From an uncultured Pelagibacteraceae bacterium (GTDB taxonomy: Bacteria > Pseudomonadota > Alphaproteobacteria > Pelagibacterales > Pelagibacteraceae), in NCBI GenBank assembly GCA_902598595.1, contig CACKCD010000005.1:1-42527 (forward strand): 42,527 nucleotides of DNA, written 5' to 3'. Below are positions 19,361 through 29,789 of this stretch, piece after piece. The position numbers and the translations under genes are program-made. The notes beneath the pieces are model-generated. The model was not told the origin of the DNA. It saw only the letters and a program-made list of their open reading frames with translations, and ran no database searches. Numbering within the stretch: position 1 is the first letter of the stretch; each line of letters begins with the position of its first letter.

Positions 19361-22088
19361 CTTTTAGAACTTTTTCACATCTTTCACATTCATTGTCTAA
19401 AATTTTCCAACATCTAGGGCATTTAGTTCCTTGAGATTTAGAAACTTCAATTTTTAATTCTTCTTTGTTTTTACTTTTAATTTTTTTTGCTTTTGAAGTA
19501 ATAAAATATTCTGCTAAATCTATTCCCTCTAGTAATTCAAAATTTTTATTATCTGTAGTAATTTTTAAATCTGCTTCTAAACTTGAACCAATTTCTTTAC
19601 TGGCTCTCTTCTCTTCAATTGCTACATTCGCCTCTTGTTTAATTTTAAAAAGTTGTTTCCATTTATCACACAAAATTTTATTTTCCCATTTTTTTGGAAT
19701 TTGAGGAAAGACAAGTTCATGGATATTTTTTTTATCTTTACTAACTAAGCTATAAATTTCATCTGTAGTAAAAACAAATATTGGGGCAAACCATTTCAAT
19801 AAACAATCTAAAATTATATTTAAAACTACGATACAATCTTTTCTTTTCTTTGAATTTACGTCGTCACAATATAGAACATCTTTCCTTATATCAAAATAGA
19901 ATGAAGAAAGATCTAAAGCACAAAAATTTAATAATTCTTTATATAGTTTATGGAAATTATAATTTTTTAAATTTTCTTTAATTAAAGAATCTAAGGTAAA
20001 AATTTTATGTAAAATATATTGTTCTAATTCATTTAAATTTTTTATTTCAACAGAACTAAATTTTTGTGACTCAAAATTATCTTTTATATTACCTAAAATA
20101 AATCTAAAAGTATTTCTAATTTTTCTATAGGACTCTGCATGTTGTACTAAAATGTTTTTATCTATTCTTAGATCTTCTGCATAATCTGATGCGGCCACCC
20201 AAGCTCTAAGAATATCTGCTCCATAATTTTTTAAAATATCCTCTGGAGAAATCACATTTCCAGATGATTTAGACATTTTTAATCCTTTTCCATCGACTAC
20301 AAAACCATGAGATAAAATACTATTAAAAGGAGCTCTTCCTCTTGTCCCGCAAGATTCTAGAAGAGAGGAATGAAACCAACCTCTATGCTGATCTGATCCC
20401 TCAAGATACATATCTGCTGGCCACTTAAGATCTTTTCTTTTCTCTAAAACGAAACTATGAGTAGATCCGCTATCAAACCATACTTCTACAATATCATTTA
20501 GTTTTTCATAATTTTTTGGATCATAGTCTTTTCCTAAAAATTTTTCTGGGTCATCTGTAAACCAACAGTCAGAGCCCTCTTTTTCATAAATTTCTGCTAT
20601 TCTATCAATTATTTTTTTATCTCTTAAAGGTTCCTTAGTCTTTTTATTTATAAAGATTGGTAAAGGAACACCCCAAACTCTTTGTCTTGAAACACACCAG
20701 TCTGGTCTCCCTTCTATCATAGAAAGCAATCGTTCTTTTCCTTTTTCTGGATAAAAAGAAGTATCATTTATTGCTTTGATAGCTTTATTTCTTAAAGAAT
20801 TTTTTTCCATAGAGATAAACCACTGAGGTGTAGCTCTATATATTAATGGTGCTTTTGATCTCCAAGAATGGGGGTAGCTATGATGTAATTTATCATCTTT
20901 TAATAATTTATTTTGCTCTTTGAGTTTTTCTATTACTAAAGCATCAGCTTTGAAAATATGTGTGCCATTGAAATATGGAATTTCTTTTGTATATAATCCA
21001 GCGCTATCAACTGTATAACTTGATGAAATTTTATTTTTTAAACACAAATTAAAATCATCTGGTCCATGGCTTGGGGCGCAATGCACTATTCCAGTTCCTT
21101 GCTCAAGATCAACAAAACTTGCTTCAAGCATAGGAATGTCATGAGTAAAATTCATTTTTAAAAATGGATGGTTGCAAATTGTGTCTTTAAATTCAGAGCC
21201 CTTAAAAGTTTTTAAAACTTTATGACTTTTTATTCCGCAAGACTTAACTATTGATTCTATTAAATTGTTTGCTACAACTATTTTTTTATCCTTAAAATAT
21301 TCTAAAGAGTCAATTTCTAGCAGGGAATATTTGATATTGTCATTATATGCTAATGCTTTATTTGCAGGAATAGTCCATGGGGTTGTTGTCCATATTATAA
21401 TACTAGCTTCTTTGAGAAAATCTTTTTTCGAATTTTTGACTTTAAATGGTACATAAATTGTGCTCGAAGTGTGGTCCATATATTCAACCTCGGCATCTGC
21501 TAAAGCCGTTTTTTCTACTGTGGACCATAAAACAGGTTTAAATCCTTGGTATAAACTGCCGTCTAAAAGAAATTTACCAAGTTCTCTTACAATTTGAGCT
21601 TCTGCCTCGAAGCTCATTGTGGAATAATAATTCTCAAAATCACCAACTACTCCTAATCTTTTAAATTCTTTTATATGAACTTGAATCCAATCTTTTGCAA
21701 AATCTCTACATTCTTGTCTAAAATCTTTGATAGGAACTTCATCTTTATTTTTCTTCTTTTTTTTATACTGTTCCTCAATTTTCCATTCTATGGGAAGTCC
21801 GTGACAATCCCAGCCTGGTACATAAACTGAGTCTTTTCCGTCCATTTGATGGAAGCGAGTTATCATGTCTTTTAAGATTTTATTAAGAGCTGTTCCCATG
21901 TGAATATGTCCATTTGCGTACGGAGGTCCATCATGTAAAATAAATTTTTCTTTTCCTTCAGAGTTTTTTCTTAATTTTTCAAAGATTTTATTTTTTTCCC
22001 ATTTTTCTAAAATTAACGGCTCTTTATTCGGTAAATTTGCTTTCATAGAAAAAGCAGTTTTTGGAAGATGTAAGTTGTCTTTAGACAT
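19350..22088 (-). CDS. ileS: Isoleucyl-tRNA synthetase
   Basis: Class I synthetase charging tRNA-Ile. The 912-residue protein has the HIGH motif as HIHMG in DGPPYANGHIHMG near the N terminus, an editing domain (TTPWTIPANKALAY), the KMSKS motif in GLKMSKSSGNV (about residues 601-611), and a C-terminal zinc finger CPRCWKILDNECERC. This is the bacterial type with the zinc module. It overlaps ribF by eight bases and lspA by 11, so the whole block is one transcript. Confidence 0.98.
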   Translation of the reverse strand: MSKDNLHLPKTAFSMKANLPNKEPLILEKWEKNKIFEKLRKNSEGKEKFILHDGPPYANGHIHMGTALNKILKDMITRFHQMDGKDSVYVPGWDCHGLPIEWKIEEQYKKKKKNKDEVPIKDFRQECRDFAKDWIQVHIKEFKRLGVVGDFENYYSTMSFEAEAQIVRELGKFLLDGSLYQGFKPVLWSTVEKTALADAEVEYMDHTSSTIYVPFKVKNSKKDFLKEASIIIWTTTPWTIPANKALAYNDNIKYSLLEIDSLEYFKDKKIVVANNLIESIVKSCGIKSHKVLKTFKGSEFKDTICNHPFLKMNFTHDIPMLEASFVDLEQGTGIVHCAPSHGPDDFNLCLKNKISSSYTVDSAGLYTKEIPYFNGTHIFKADALVIEKLKEQNKLLKDDKLHHSYPHSWRSKAPLIYRATPQWFISMEKNSLRNKAIKAINDTSFYPEKGKERLLSMIEGRPDWCVSRQRVWGVPLPIFINKKTKEPLRDKKIIDRIAEIYEKEGSDCWFTDDPEKFLGKDYDPKNYEKLNDIVEVWFDSGSTHSFVLEKRKDLKWPADMYLEGSDQHRGWFHSSLLESCGTRGRAPFNSILSHGFVVDGKGLKMSKSSGNVISPEDILKNYGADILRAWVAASDYAEDLRIDKNILVQHAESYRKIRNTFRFILGNIKDNFESQKFSSVEIKNLNELEQYILHKIFTLDSLIKENLKNYNFHKLYKELLNFCALDLSSFYFDIRKDVLYCDDVNSKKRKDCIVVLNIILDCLLKWFAPIFVFTTDEIYSLVSKDKKNIHELVFPQIPKKWENKILCDKWKQLFKIKQEANVAIEEKRASKEIGSSLEADLKITTDNKNFELLEGIDLAEYFITSKAKKIKSKNKEELKIEVSKSQGTKCPRCWKILDNECERCEKVLKDAI

Positions 22089-22995
22089 TTTTTTTTACTT
22101 GGATTATATCAATTTTAATTTGTTTCTTTAATTCCTCTAAATTTTTAAATTTTTTTTCTGGTCTTATAAATTTTATAAAATTCACATCTATCTCTTTATT
22201 ATATAAGTTTTGGTTAATTCCAAATATATTAACTTCTAATAGCAATTTTTTTCCTTTAAAAGTTGGTCTATAGCCTAAATTAGCAATCCCTTTTCTTTGA
22301 AATTTTCTAGTTTTTACATTGACGACATAAACACCAAGTCTAGGAATTGCATAATTTGAAATATTTATGTTGCATGTTGGAAAACCAATTTTTCTTCCTC
22401 TTTTGTTCCCCTTAATAACTTTTCCTTGAATACACCATTTTCTATTTAATAATTGATTGACTTCATAAATTTTTCCTTGAGAAATTTTTTTTCTTATTAT
22501 TGTAGAAGAAATTACTTTATATATTTTTCTAAAAGGACTAGTAACTATAGTTCTATAATTATATAAGCTTGAATACTTTTTAAGAGTTCTAATATTTCCT
22601 TGTCTTCTAAATCCAAACTTAAAATTGTTACTAACATATAAAAATTTACACCTTACTTTTTTAAAAATAATTTTTTCAATAAATTGTTCAGCAGATAACT
22701 TTGAAAAAATTTTATTAAAATTGATAATTATTAAAAAATCTAATTTTAATTTATTTAGTTGACTCTTTTTTTGAGATAAAGAATTTATTCGATGATTCTT
22801 AAGTTCTTTATTAAAAAACATAGTTGGCATTGGTTCAAAAGTAATAATTCCAAAAGGTAGTCTATTCTTTTTTGCTTTTTTTCTTGCTTGATTAATTACT
22901 TTTTGATGACCCAAATGTATTCCATCAAAATTTCCAATAGCTACAACGCTATTCTGGTGTTTTTTTTTTATAACTAAATTATTATAAATTTTCAT
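22081..22995 (-). CDS. ribF: Bifunctional riboflavin kinase/FAD synthetase
   Basis: Makes FMN from riboflavin and then FAD. The N-terminal nucleotidyltransferase domain has VAIGNFDGIHLGHQKVI. The C-terminal riboflavin kinase domain has GNKRGRKIGFPTCNI and the PRLGVYVVNV strand. The length of 304 residues is normal. It starts one base after the stop of the HAD-IIA gene (TAAAATG). No FMN riboswitch is seen upstream, as expected inside an operon. Confidence 0.95.
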   Translation of the reverse strand: MKIYNNLVIKKKHQNSVVAIGNFDGIHLGHQKVINQARKKAKKNRLPFGIITFEPMPTMFFNKELKNHRINSLSQKKSQLNKLKLDFLIIINFNKIFSKLSAEQFIEKIIFKKVRCKFLYVSNNFKFGFRRQGNIRTLKKYSSLYNYRTIVTSPFRKIYKVISSTIIRKKISQGKIYEVNQLLNRKWCIQGKVIKGNKRGRKIGFPTCNINISNYAIPRLGVYVVNVKTRKFQRKGIANLGYRPTFKGKKLLLEVNIFGINQNLYNKEIDVNFIKFIRPEKKFKNLEELKKQIKIDIIQVKKNV

Positions 22996-22996
22996 T

Positions 22997-23803
22997 TTAC
23001 CACTTGAGTTCTTTTTGAAAAAAATTAGTTTTTACATTATATTTTTTTAATAGAGTTGGTAGTTCCTCTTTGGTTGTAATTTCATTTCTGTGAATACCAT
23101 TATATATAAATAAACTATGAATATTAAGATTGTTCGCGCCTTTTATATCTGTTCTTAAATTATCACCTATAGCTAGGACTTGTTCATCTTTGTTAAAGCA
23201 CATTTCATAAATTTCTTTATAAGGTTTTCCATAGTATACGACCTCCCCACCTAAGAGTTCAAAAGTTTTTGCTATACTCCCAGCACAAAGTTCTTCAATG
23301 TTGCCTCTATGGACTATCAAATCTGGGTTTGTGCATATAAGTTTTTTAGACGCATGATCCTTAAGTAGTTCCTTATAATAGTTTAAATCATCCTCTTGGT
23401 CATCAAAAAGACCGGTGCAAACTATAAAATCACATTTATCTAAAGATGTTTTATTTTTTTTTACTTTTTCAAATAATGATTGATCTCGAGGAGGACCAAG
23501 ATGATAGAACTTATTTCCAAATTTATTTTCATTAATAGCATGCATTGCAGCTTCACCTGATGTTATGACTCGAGATAAAAGTTTATCACTCATTTTCAAT
23601 CTTTTTAAAAATTCAACTACCTTAAAGCTTGGTCTGGGTGCGTTAGATAGAAATACAATCTTTTTTGAATTTGCTTTTAAATTTTCAACGGCTTCTATCG
23701 CCTTGGAATTTAGAGCTATCCCATTATGCATCACTCCCCATAAATCTATTATGTAAGTTTCATAAGAGTGAAATATCTCAGATAAATGATTTAAATCTCT
23801 CAA
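22997..23803 (-). CDS. HAD class IIA hydrolase
   Basis: A 268-residue phosphatase-like HAD protein of the NagD/class IIA branch, resembling the alphaproteobacterial TIGR01459 group often found next to ribF-ileS. Motif I is IIDLWGVMHNG, motif II VFLSNAPRPS, the lysine region YYGKPYKEIYE, and motif IV AIGDNLRTDIKGAN. The substrate is unknown. The start is TTG at 23803 with no ribosome-binding site; no in-frame ATG lies ahead of motif I. It heads the ribF-ileS-lspA-bamF-like-pgi operon. Confidence 0.85.
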   Translation of the reverse strand: MRDLNHLSEIFHSYETYIIDLWGVMHNGIALNSKAIEAVENLKANSKKIVFLSNAPRPSFKVVEFLKRLKMSDKLLSRVITSGEAAMHAINENKFGNKFYHLGPPRDQSLFEKVKKNKTSLDKCDFIVCTGLFDDQEDDLNYYKELLKDHASKKLICTNPDLIVHRGNIEELCAGSIAKTFELLGGEVVYYGKPYKEIYEMCFNKDEQVLAIGDNLRTDIKGANNLNIHSLFIYNGIHRNEITTKEELPTLLKKYNVKTNFFQKELKW

Positions 23804-23829
23804 TTTTATAGTCTTTCTTATTTTTATCC

Positions 23830-23859
23830 CCCAAAATATAGCCTTTTGGGCTTTTTTTT
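23830..23859 (+). terminator. Hairpin followed by T-run, orphan
   Basis: CCCAAAA (23830-23836) pairs perfectly with TTTTGGG (23844-23850), with a TATAGCC loop, followed by C and eight T. On the plus strand it has the form of an intrinsic terminator, but no plus-strand gene precedes it. It lies between the minus-strand HAD-IIA gene and the groES promoter. It may insulate groES from antisense read-through or end an unseen short transcript. Confidence 0.55.
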
Positions 23860-23873
23860 AATGATTTTCACCT

Positions 23874-23901
23874 CTTGAAATCTTCACAAAACTCACCATA
23901 T
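23874..23901 (+). promoter_or_regulatory. Heat-shock (sigma-32/RpoH-type) promoter of groES-groL
   Basis: CTTGAAA (23874-23880) and CACCATAT (23894-23901) are 13 bases apart. This closely follows the RpoH consensus of CTTGAAA and CCCCATNT with a 13 to 15 base spacer. It lies 32 bases before the groES ATG. No CIRCE inverted repeat (TTAGCACTC-N9-GAGTGCTAA) is seen, so control by HrcA is not supported. Confidence 0.75.
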
Positions 23902-23933
23902 CAGCCCTACATAAAAATTACAGGAGAATATGT

Positions 23934-24230
23934 ATGAAATTTAGACCGTTACACGATCGTGTGCTTATTAAAGTCTTAGACAGCGAAGAAAAAACAGCAG
24001 GAGGAATAATTATCCCCGACACAGCAAAAGAAAAACCACAAGAAGGTGAGGTTGTGGCTGTTGGTCCAGGCGCTAAAAACGAAGATGGTAAACTAACTAA
24101 AATGGATGTTAAGGTCGGAGATATCGTTCTCTTTGGCAAATGGTCAGGCACAGAGGTGAAAATTGACGGTAAGGAATATAGTATTATGAAAGAGTCTGAC
24201 ATAATGGGAATTTCAAAAGGAAAAAAATAA
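23934..24230 (+). CDS. groES: Co-chaperonin GroES
   Basis: Ten-kilodalton lid of the GroEL chaperonin. The 98-residue protein starts [16 protein letters not shown] and has the mobile loop [19 protein letters not shown] and the GEVVAVGPG turn. An AGGAGAA ribosome-binding site is at about 23922-23928. groL follows after 19 bases with its own AAAGGAG site, the standard bicistronic arrangement. Confidence 0.98.
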   Translation: MKFRPLHDRVLIKVLDSEEKTAGGIIIPDTAKEKPQEGEVVAVGPGAKNEDGKLTKMDVKVGDIVLFGKWSGTEVKIDGKEYSIMKESDIMGISKGKK

Positions 24231-24237
24231 TCTTTAA

Positions 24238-25908
<1,671 letters not shown>

Positions 25909-25956
25909 TCCCTTTTCACAAGCTAAAAAGTCAAAAATTTAATAAAGTAGAACAAG

Positions 25957-25990
25957 CCCCCTAGAAAGTAATTTCTGGGGGTTTTTTTTT
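25957..25990 (+). terminator. Rho-independent terminator after groL
   Basis: CCCCC (25957-25961) plus AGAAA (25963-25967) pair with TTTCT (25972-25976) and GGGGG (25977-25981) around a GTAA loop with one bulged T, followed by nine T. It is the clearest intrinsic terminator in the window. Confidence 0.92.
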
Positions 25991-26012
25991 ATTATTCTGT
26001 TAAGTTAAAATT

Positions 26013-26765
26013 GTGAAATTAAAAACAAAATTGCGATATCTATTATTTAAAATATTTCCTAAAATATTTATTAAACAATTTCTTAGAGCTTATGACCACA
26101 AACTTAATTATAACTTATTAAACTTGCTTAAGAGAGGTTTAAAAATAAATATTATTTTTGATATTGGGGCATTTCGTGGCGAATGGAGTAAACTATTAAG
26201 CGAAACTTCTTTAAAAAAAAAAGAATTTTACCTATTTGAAGCAAATGAAGAGAATCGACCCTTTTTAGAAAAACTAAATTTTAAATTTTTTTTAAAAGTG
26301 CTCTCTGATCAAAATAAAAATGTAAATTTTTACTCAAATTTATCAACCGGTGACTCATATCTAAAAGAACAAACATCATTTTATGGTAAAGATTTACAAC
26401 CATCTATTAGAAAGGCAATCACACTAGATGAACTTGTTAAAAAAGAGAAGATACCCTTACCAAATTTTTTAAAAATTGATACTCAGGGAAGCGAGCTAGA
26501 TATTCTCAAAGGTTCAAAAGAGTCATTATCCCAATGTTCTTTGATTTATTTAGAATGTCCAATTGTTGAATATAATTTAAACGCACCAAAATTAAATGAA
26601 TATATAGATTATCTTAATTCTATTAATTTTGTACCGTTTGATATTTGTGAAATACATAAAATGGATAATGTTTTAATACAAATGGATATTCTTTTTATAA
26701 GAAAAACTGTTTTAAATAAATTTTATCCAGAGAAGAAGACACTAAATATTTTAAATTATAATTAG
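26013..26765 (+). CDS. FkbM family methyltransferase
   Basis: SAM-dependent methyltransferase of the FkbM type, 250 residues. Visible are the SAM-binding IIFDIGAFRGEWSKLL, FYLFEANEENRPF, and the FkbM-specific LPNFLKIDTQGSELDILKG followed by LIYLECPIVEYN. These enzymes often O-methylate sugars of polysaccharides, but the substrate here is unknown. The start is GTG at 26013 with no clear ribosome-binding site, 22 bases after the groL terminator. It stands alone between groL and the convergent hisG (TTAG overlap), so recent insertion is possible. Confidence 0.85.
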   Translation: MKLKTKLRYLLFKIFPKIFIKQFLRAYDHKLNYNLLNLLKRGLKINIIFDIGAFRGEWSKLLSETSLKKKEFYLFEANEENRPFLEKLNFKFFLKVLSDQNKNVNFYSNLSTGDSYLKEQTSFYGKDLQPSIRKAITLDELVKKEKIPLPNFLKIDTQGSELDILKGSKESLSQCSLIYLECPIVEYNLNAPKLNEYIDYLNSINFVPFDICEIHKMDNVLIQMDILFIRKTVLNKFYPEKKTLNILNYN

Positions 26766-27439
26766 TTTAAAAAATTAAAAAAATTATTCAAAGTAACAGC
26801 TTTTTTTTTTGCAATTAATAAACATGCTGTTGATTTTAAAATCAAACCATCTTTTAAAACTCTTAAATTGTTGTCTACCAAAGTTTTTCCTGTAGATGAA
26901 ATATCAGTAATGATTTCTGAAGAACCTATGAAAGGATATGTTTCCGTGGCTCCAAGACTTGGTATAATCTTATATTGAGTAACTCCTTTTGAAATTAAAA
27001 AATCATTGGTTAAATTTGGATATTTAGTTGCTACTCTTAATCTGCTATTTCTTTTAGATCTTATATCGAATGATACTTCTTCTAGATCTGCAATAGTTTG
27101 TACATCTATCCAATCATCTGGAACTGCGACTACTAGATTAGCATTACCGAATTCAAGTTTACGTTTAACGTTTATTTTTTCTCGTAAATTTTTATCAGAC
27201 TCATTAAGTAAGTCCAAACCAGATATGCCTATATCTAATGTGCCGTCTCCCAATCTTTGAATAATTTCTTTAGCGTGAAGAAAAATAATCTTTATGCTAG
27301 GTTTATTTTCAATAGTTCCAAAGTAATTTCTCTCTTTTTCACTTTGTAAAATTTTTAAGCCATTATTTTCGAAAAACAAAATTGCTTTATCTTTTAATCG
27401 ACCTTTACTTGGCAGGCCTATAGTAATTAAATTTTTCAT
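26762..27439 (-). CDS. hisG: ATP phosphoribosyltransferase, short form
   Basis: First step of histidine synthesis, joining ATP and PRPP. At 225 residues it is the short form (HisG-S), which lacks the C-terminal regulatory domain and needs HisZ. Motifs are IGLPSKGRLKDKAILFFE, GDGTLDIGISGLDLL, RKLEFGNANLVVAVPDDW, and the PRPP loop GATETYPFIGSSEIITDISSTG. It overlaps hisZ by four bases (ATGA). Other his genes are not in the window. Confidence 0.95.
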   Translation of the reverse strand: MKNLITIGLPSKGRLKDKAILFFENNGLKILQSEKERNYFGTIENKPSIKIIFLHAKEIIQRLGDGTLDIGISGLDLLNESDKNLREKINVKRKLEFGNANLVVAVPDDWIDVQTIADLEEVSFDIRSKRNSRLRVATKYPNLTNDFLISKGVTQYKIIPSLGATETYPFIGSSEIITDISSTGKTLVDNNLRVLKDGLILKSTACLLIAKKKAVTLNNFFNFLN

Positions 27440-28473
27440 ATATTTTTTAAGTTAATTGCTGCACCGACTGCAGGAATATTTCTTTTAGCTCCTAAACTTT
27501 TAAGTAAATCATCATAACGACCACCTCTTGCAATTTCTTTCTTTCCAGCAAATACTTCAAAAACAATTCCTGTATAATACTCTACCTCTCTCCCAAAATT
27601 TGCAATAAATTTTACATCTTGTCTAAGTTTCTTTAAATTTTGAATAGATTTTAAATCTTTAAAAATATTTTTTTTAAGATTATTTTTTTTTATAAAGTCT
27701 AATAATTTTTCATCAAGCGCTGATAGATTGCAATTAATTTTTAAAAAGGATTTAATAATTTTTACTATTTTTTTTCCATCACTTAAAGATCTAGGATCCT
27801 TTATTTTTTTATCAAATCTTATTAAAATCTCTGATACTGTTCTTCCTGCAACTTCTTTTTCCTGATTCATTTTTTTCATTTCATAAAACCTTTTTTTATC
27901 AGTATCAAAAGTCACAGCATCAATATCCGAATTTTTTTCTAAACGTTTTAAAAGTTCTTCAAAATACTTTGGTCTCCAAAAATGTCTAATTAATCTTAAT
28001 TTCCACCTTTCAGGTATATCAAGTGCATTTATTAAGCTTTTAAATAAAGCAATATCTCCAACTTTAATTTGAATTTTTTTACTTTTTATTTTTTTTGCTG
28101 AACTTAAAATTGTACTAATTACTTTAAAATCATCTTGAATTTTATTTTTTGAACCTAAAATTTCAATACCTAACTGTTCATTGATTAAGCTAGATCTTTT
28201 ATTATTTGATCTTCTGTATGCTTGCCCGGAGTAATAAATTTTTGAGTGCGTTTTTTTTTGTAAAAAATTTATGCAGGAAGCAACTGTCAGATCTGGTCTC
28301 AAGCACATTGTTTTTCCATCTTCGTTTTCAAAAGAAAGCATCGAACTTCTGAATTTTTCTCCAGATCTCTCAATAATGTACTCTGAGTCTAGCAACACAT
28401 CAGGTTCTGACAACACAAAGCCATTGCTCTTAAAAGTTTTAATTATTGTTTTAGATGATTTTTTTGATCTCAT
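27436..28473 (-). CDS. hisZ: ATP phosphoribosyltransferase regulatory subunit
   Basis: HisRS-like protein that pairs with short HisG to form the active, histidine-regulated enzyme; it does not charge tRNA. The 345-residue protein has the class II fold with LRPDLTVASCINF and RRSNNKRSSLINEQLGIEILG where HisRS motif 2 would be. The end reads YYTGIVFEVFAGKKEIARGGRYDDLLKSLG. There is no C-terminal anticodon-binding domain. It overlaps hisS by 23 bases and hisG by four. Confidence 0.92.
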   Translation of the reverse strand: MRSKKSSKTIIKTFKSNGFVLSEPDVLLDSEYIIERSGEKFRSSMLSFENEDGKTMCLRPDLTVASCINFLQKKTHSKIYYSGQAYRRSNNKRSSLINEQLGIEILGSKNKIQDDFKVISTILSSAKKIKSKKIQIKVGDIALFKSLINALDIPERWKLRLIRHFWRPKYFEELLKRLEKNSDIDAVTFDTDKKRFYEMKKMNQEKEVAGRTVSEILIRFDKKIKDPRSLSDGKKIVKIIKSFLKINCNLSALDEKLLDFIKKNNLKKNIFKDLKSIQNLKKLRQDVKFIANFGREVEYYTGIVFEVFAGKKEIARGGRYDDLLKSLGAKRNIPAVGAAINLKNI

Positions 28474-29785
28474 TAACTAATTCTTTAATTTCAATTGTTT
28501 TTTCCTTACCAGAACTAAGATTTCTTAATGTTGGCTTACCTGACTTAATCTCATCTTCACCATATAGAATAACAGCTGGAGATTTAATCTTATTTGCATA
28601 TTCCATTTGTTTTTTTAATTTACTTTCTCCAGGATATATTTCAGCGCTAATATCAGCCTCCCGTAATATTGTTTGCAATTTTATGTAATCTTTCATTGAA
28701 TTCTTTTCAAAGACACAAATAACAATGGGTCTAATTTGTTTTACTTTAAATTCTTTTTTTTGTATTAAAGCATAAACTAATCGGTCTAAGCCTATTGAAA
28801 TACCTGTAGCAGGAGCATCATAATTGCCAAAATTATTAACTAAATTGTCATATCTGCCTCCTCCTCCTATAGATCCAAATTGAATAATTTGTCCTTTTTT
28901 GTTTTTAACATCAAATTTCAAATTAACTTCAAAGATAACTCCTGTATAATATTCTAATCCTCTGATAATTGATGGATCAAATTCAAAGTTACTAAAATTA
29001 TAATTATTAAAAATTTTAAAGATCTCCAATAAATCACTTGTTTTGGCTGATTTTTTTTTCAATTCTTTTTCTATAGTCGCTATGCACTCCGAACTTAAAT
29101 TTGCGCCTTTTGTGAAATCTCCAGATTGATCTTTTCTACCGCTACCCAATAGCTGTTTTACACCTTCCCAACCCAACCTTTCAATTTTATCTAAAGCTCT
29201 TAAAGCAGTAAGTTTTTGTTGATTATCTATTACGTTTATTTTTTTAAATAATTCTTCAGTTATTTTTCTTGATGAGATCTTAATTATGTATTCTGATTTT
29301 TCCAAACCACATTTTTGAAGAATTTCTGAAATCATCACACATAATTCTGCATCTGCTTGCAAACTTTTAGTTCCGACGTAATCAGCGTCGAATTGTAAAA
29401 ATTCTCTATACCTTCCTGGTCCTGGTTTTTCATTTCTCCAAACAGTACCTAATTGATATCTTTTAAATGGTTTTGAAATTTCTAAATAATTTTTTGCAAC
29501 ATATCTTGCTAGAGGTGCTGTAAGATCATACCTTAGAGATAACCACTTATTTTCATCCTTAAATGAAAAAACACCTTCATCCGGTCTATCTTTATCAGGT
29601 AAAAATTTTCCAATACTGTCTGAATACTCGAAACTTGGTGTTTCAAGATATTGAAAACCATAATTGATCATAACTTCTTTAATATTAGAAATTATAAAAT
29701 CACGTACGAGTAATTCTTTTTCTTGCCTGTCTATAAACCCTAACGGAAGCTCTTTAGAGGGTTTGTTAATTTTATCTTTTGTCAT
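28451..29785 (-). CDS. hisS: Histidyl-tRNA synthetase
   Basis: Class II synthetase charging tRNA-His. From the ATG at 29785 it is 444 residues. Motif 2 is FKRYQLGTVWRNEKPGPGRYREFLQFDADYVG, the histidine-A motif is RGLEYYTGVIFEV, and motif 3 includes GISIGLDRLVYAL. The anticodon-binding domain follows at the C terminus. A longer frame to 29851 exists, but its first 22 residues are translated tRNA-His and are not real. The start codon is only four bases from the tRNA 3' end, with no space for a ribosome-binding site outside the tRNA. Confidence 0.95.
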   Translation of the reverse strand: MTKDKINKPSKELPLGFIDRQEKELLVRDFIISNIKEVMINYGFQYLETPSFEYSDSIGKFLPDKDRPDEGVFSFKDENKWLSLRYDLTAPLARYVAKNYLEISKPFKRYQLGTVWRNEKPGPGRYREFLQFDADYVGTKSLQADAELCVMISEILQKCGLEKSEYIIKISSRKITEELFKKINVIDNQQKLTALRALDKIERLGWEGVKQLLGSGRKDQSGDFTKGANLSSECIATIEKELKKKSAKTSDLLEIFKIFNNYNFSNFEFDPSIIRGLEYYTGVIFEVNLKFDVKNKKGQIIQFGSIGGGGRYDNLVNNFGNYDAPATGISIGLDRLVYALIQKKEFKVKQIRPIVICVFEKNSMKDYIKLQTILREADISAEIYPGESKLKKQMEYANKIKSPAVILYGEDEIKSGKPTLRNLSSGKEKTIEIKELVNEIKKII

Positions 29786-29789
29786 TTTT

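Noticed and set aside
23804-23933. CIRCE element before groES
   Set aside because: No TTAGCACTC or GAGTGCTAA arm is present; the region shows an RpoH-type promoter instead.
27436-28473. Second histidyl-tRNA synthetase
   Set aside because: It lacks the anticodon-binding domain and key catalytic motifs and overlaps short-form hisG, so it is HisZ.
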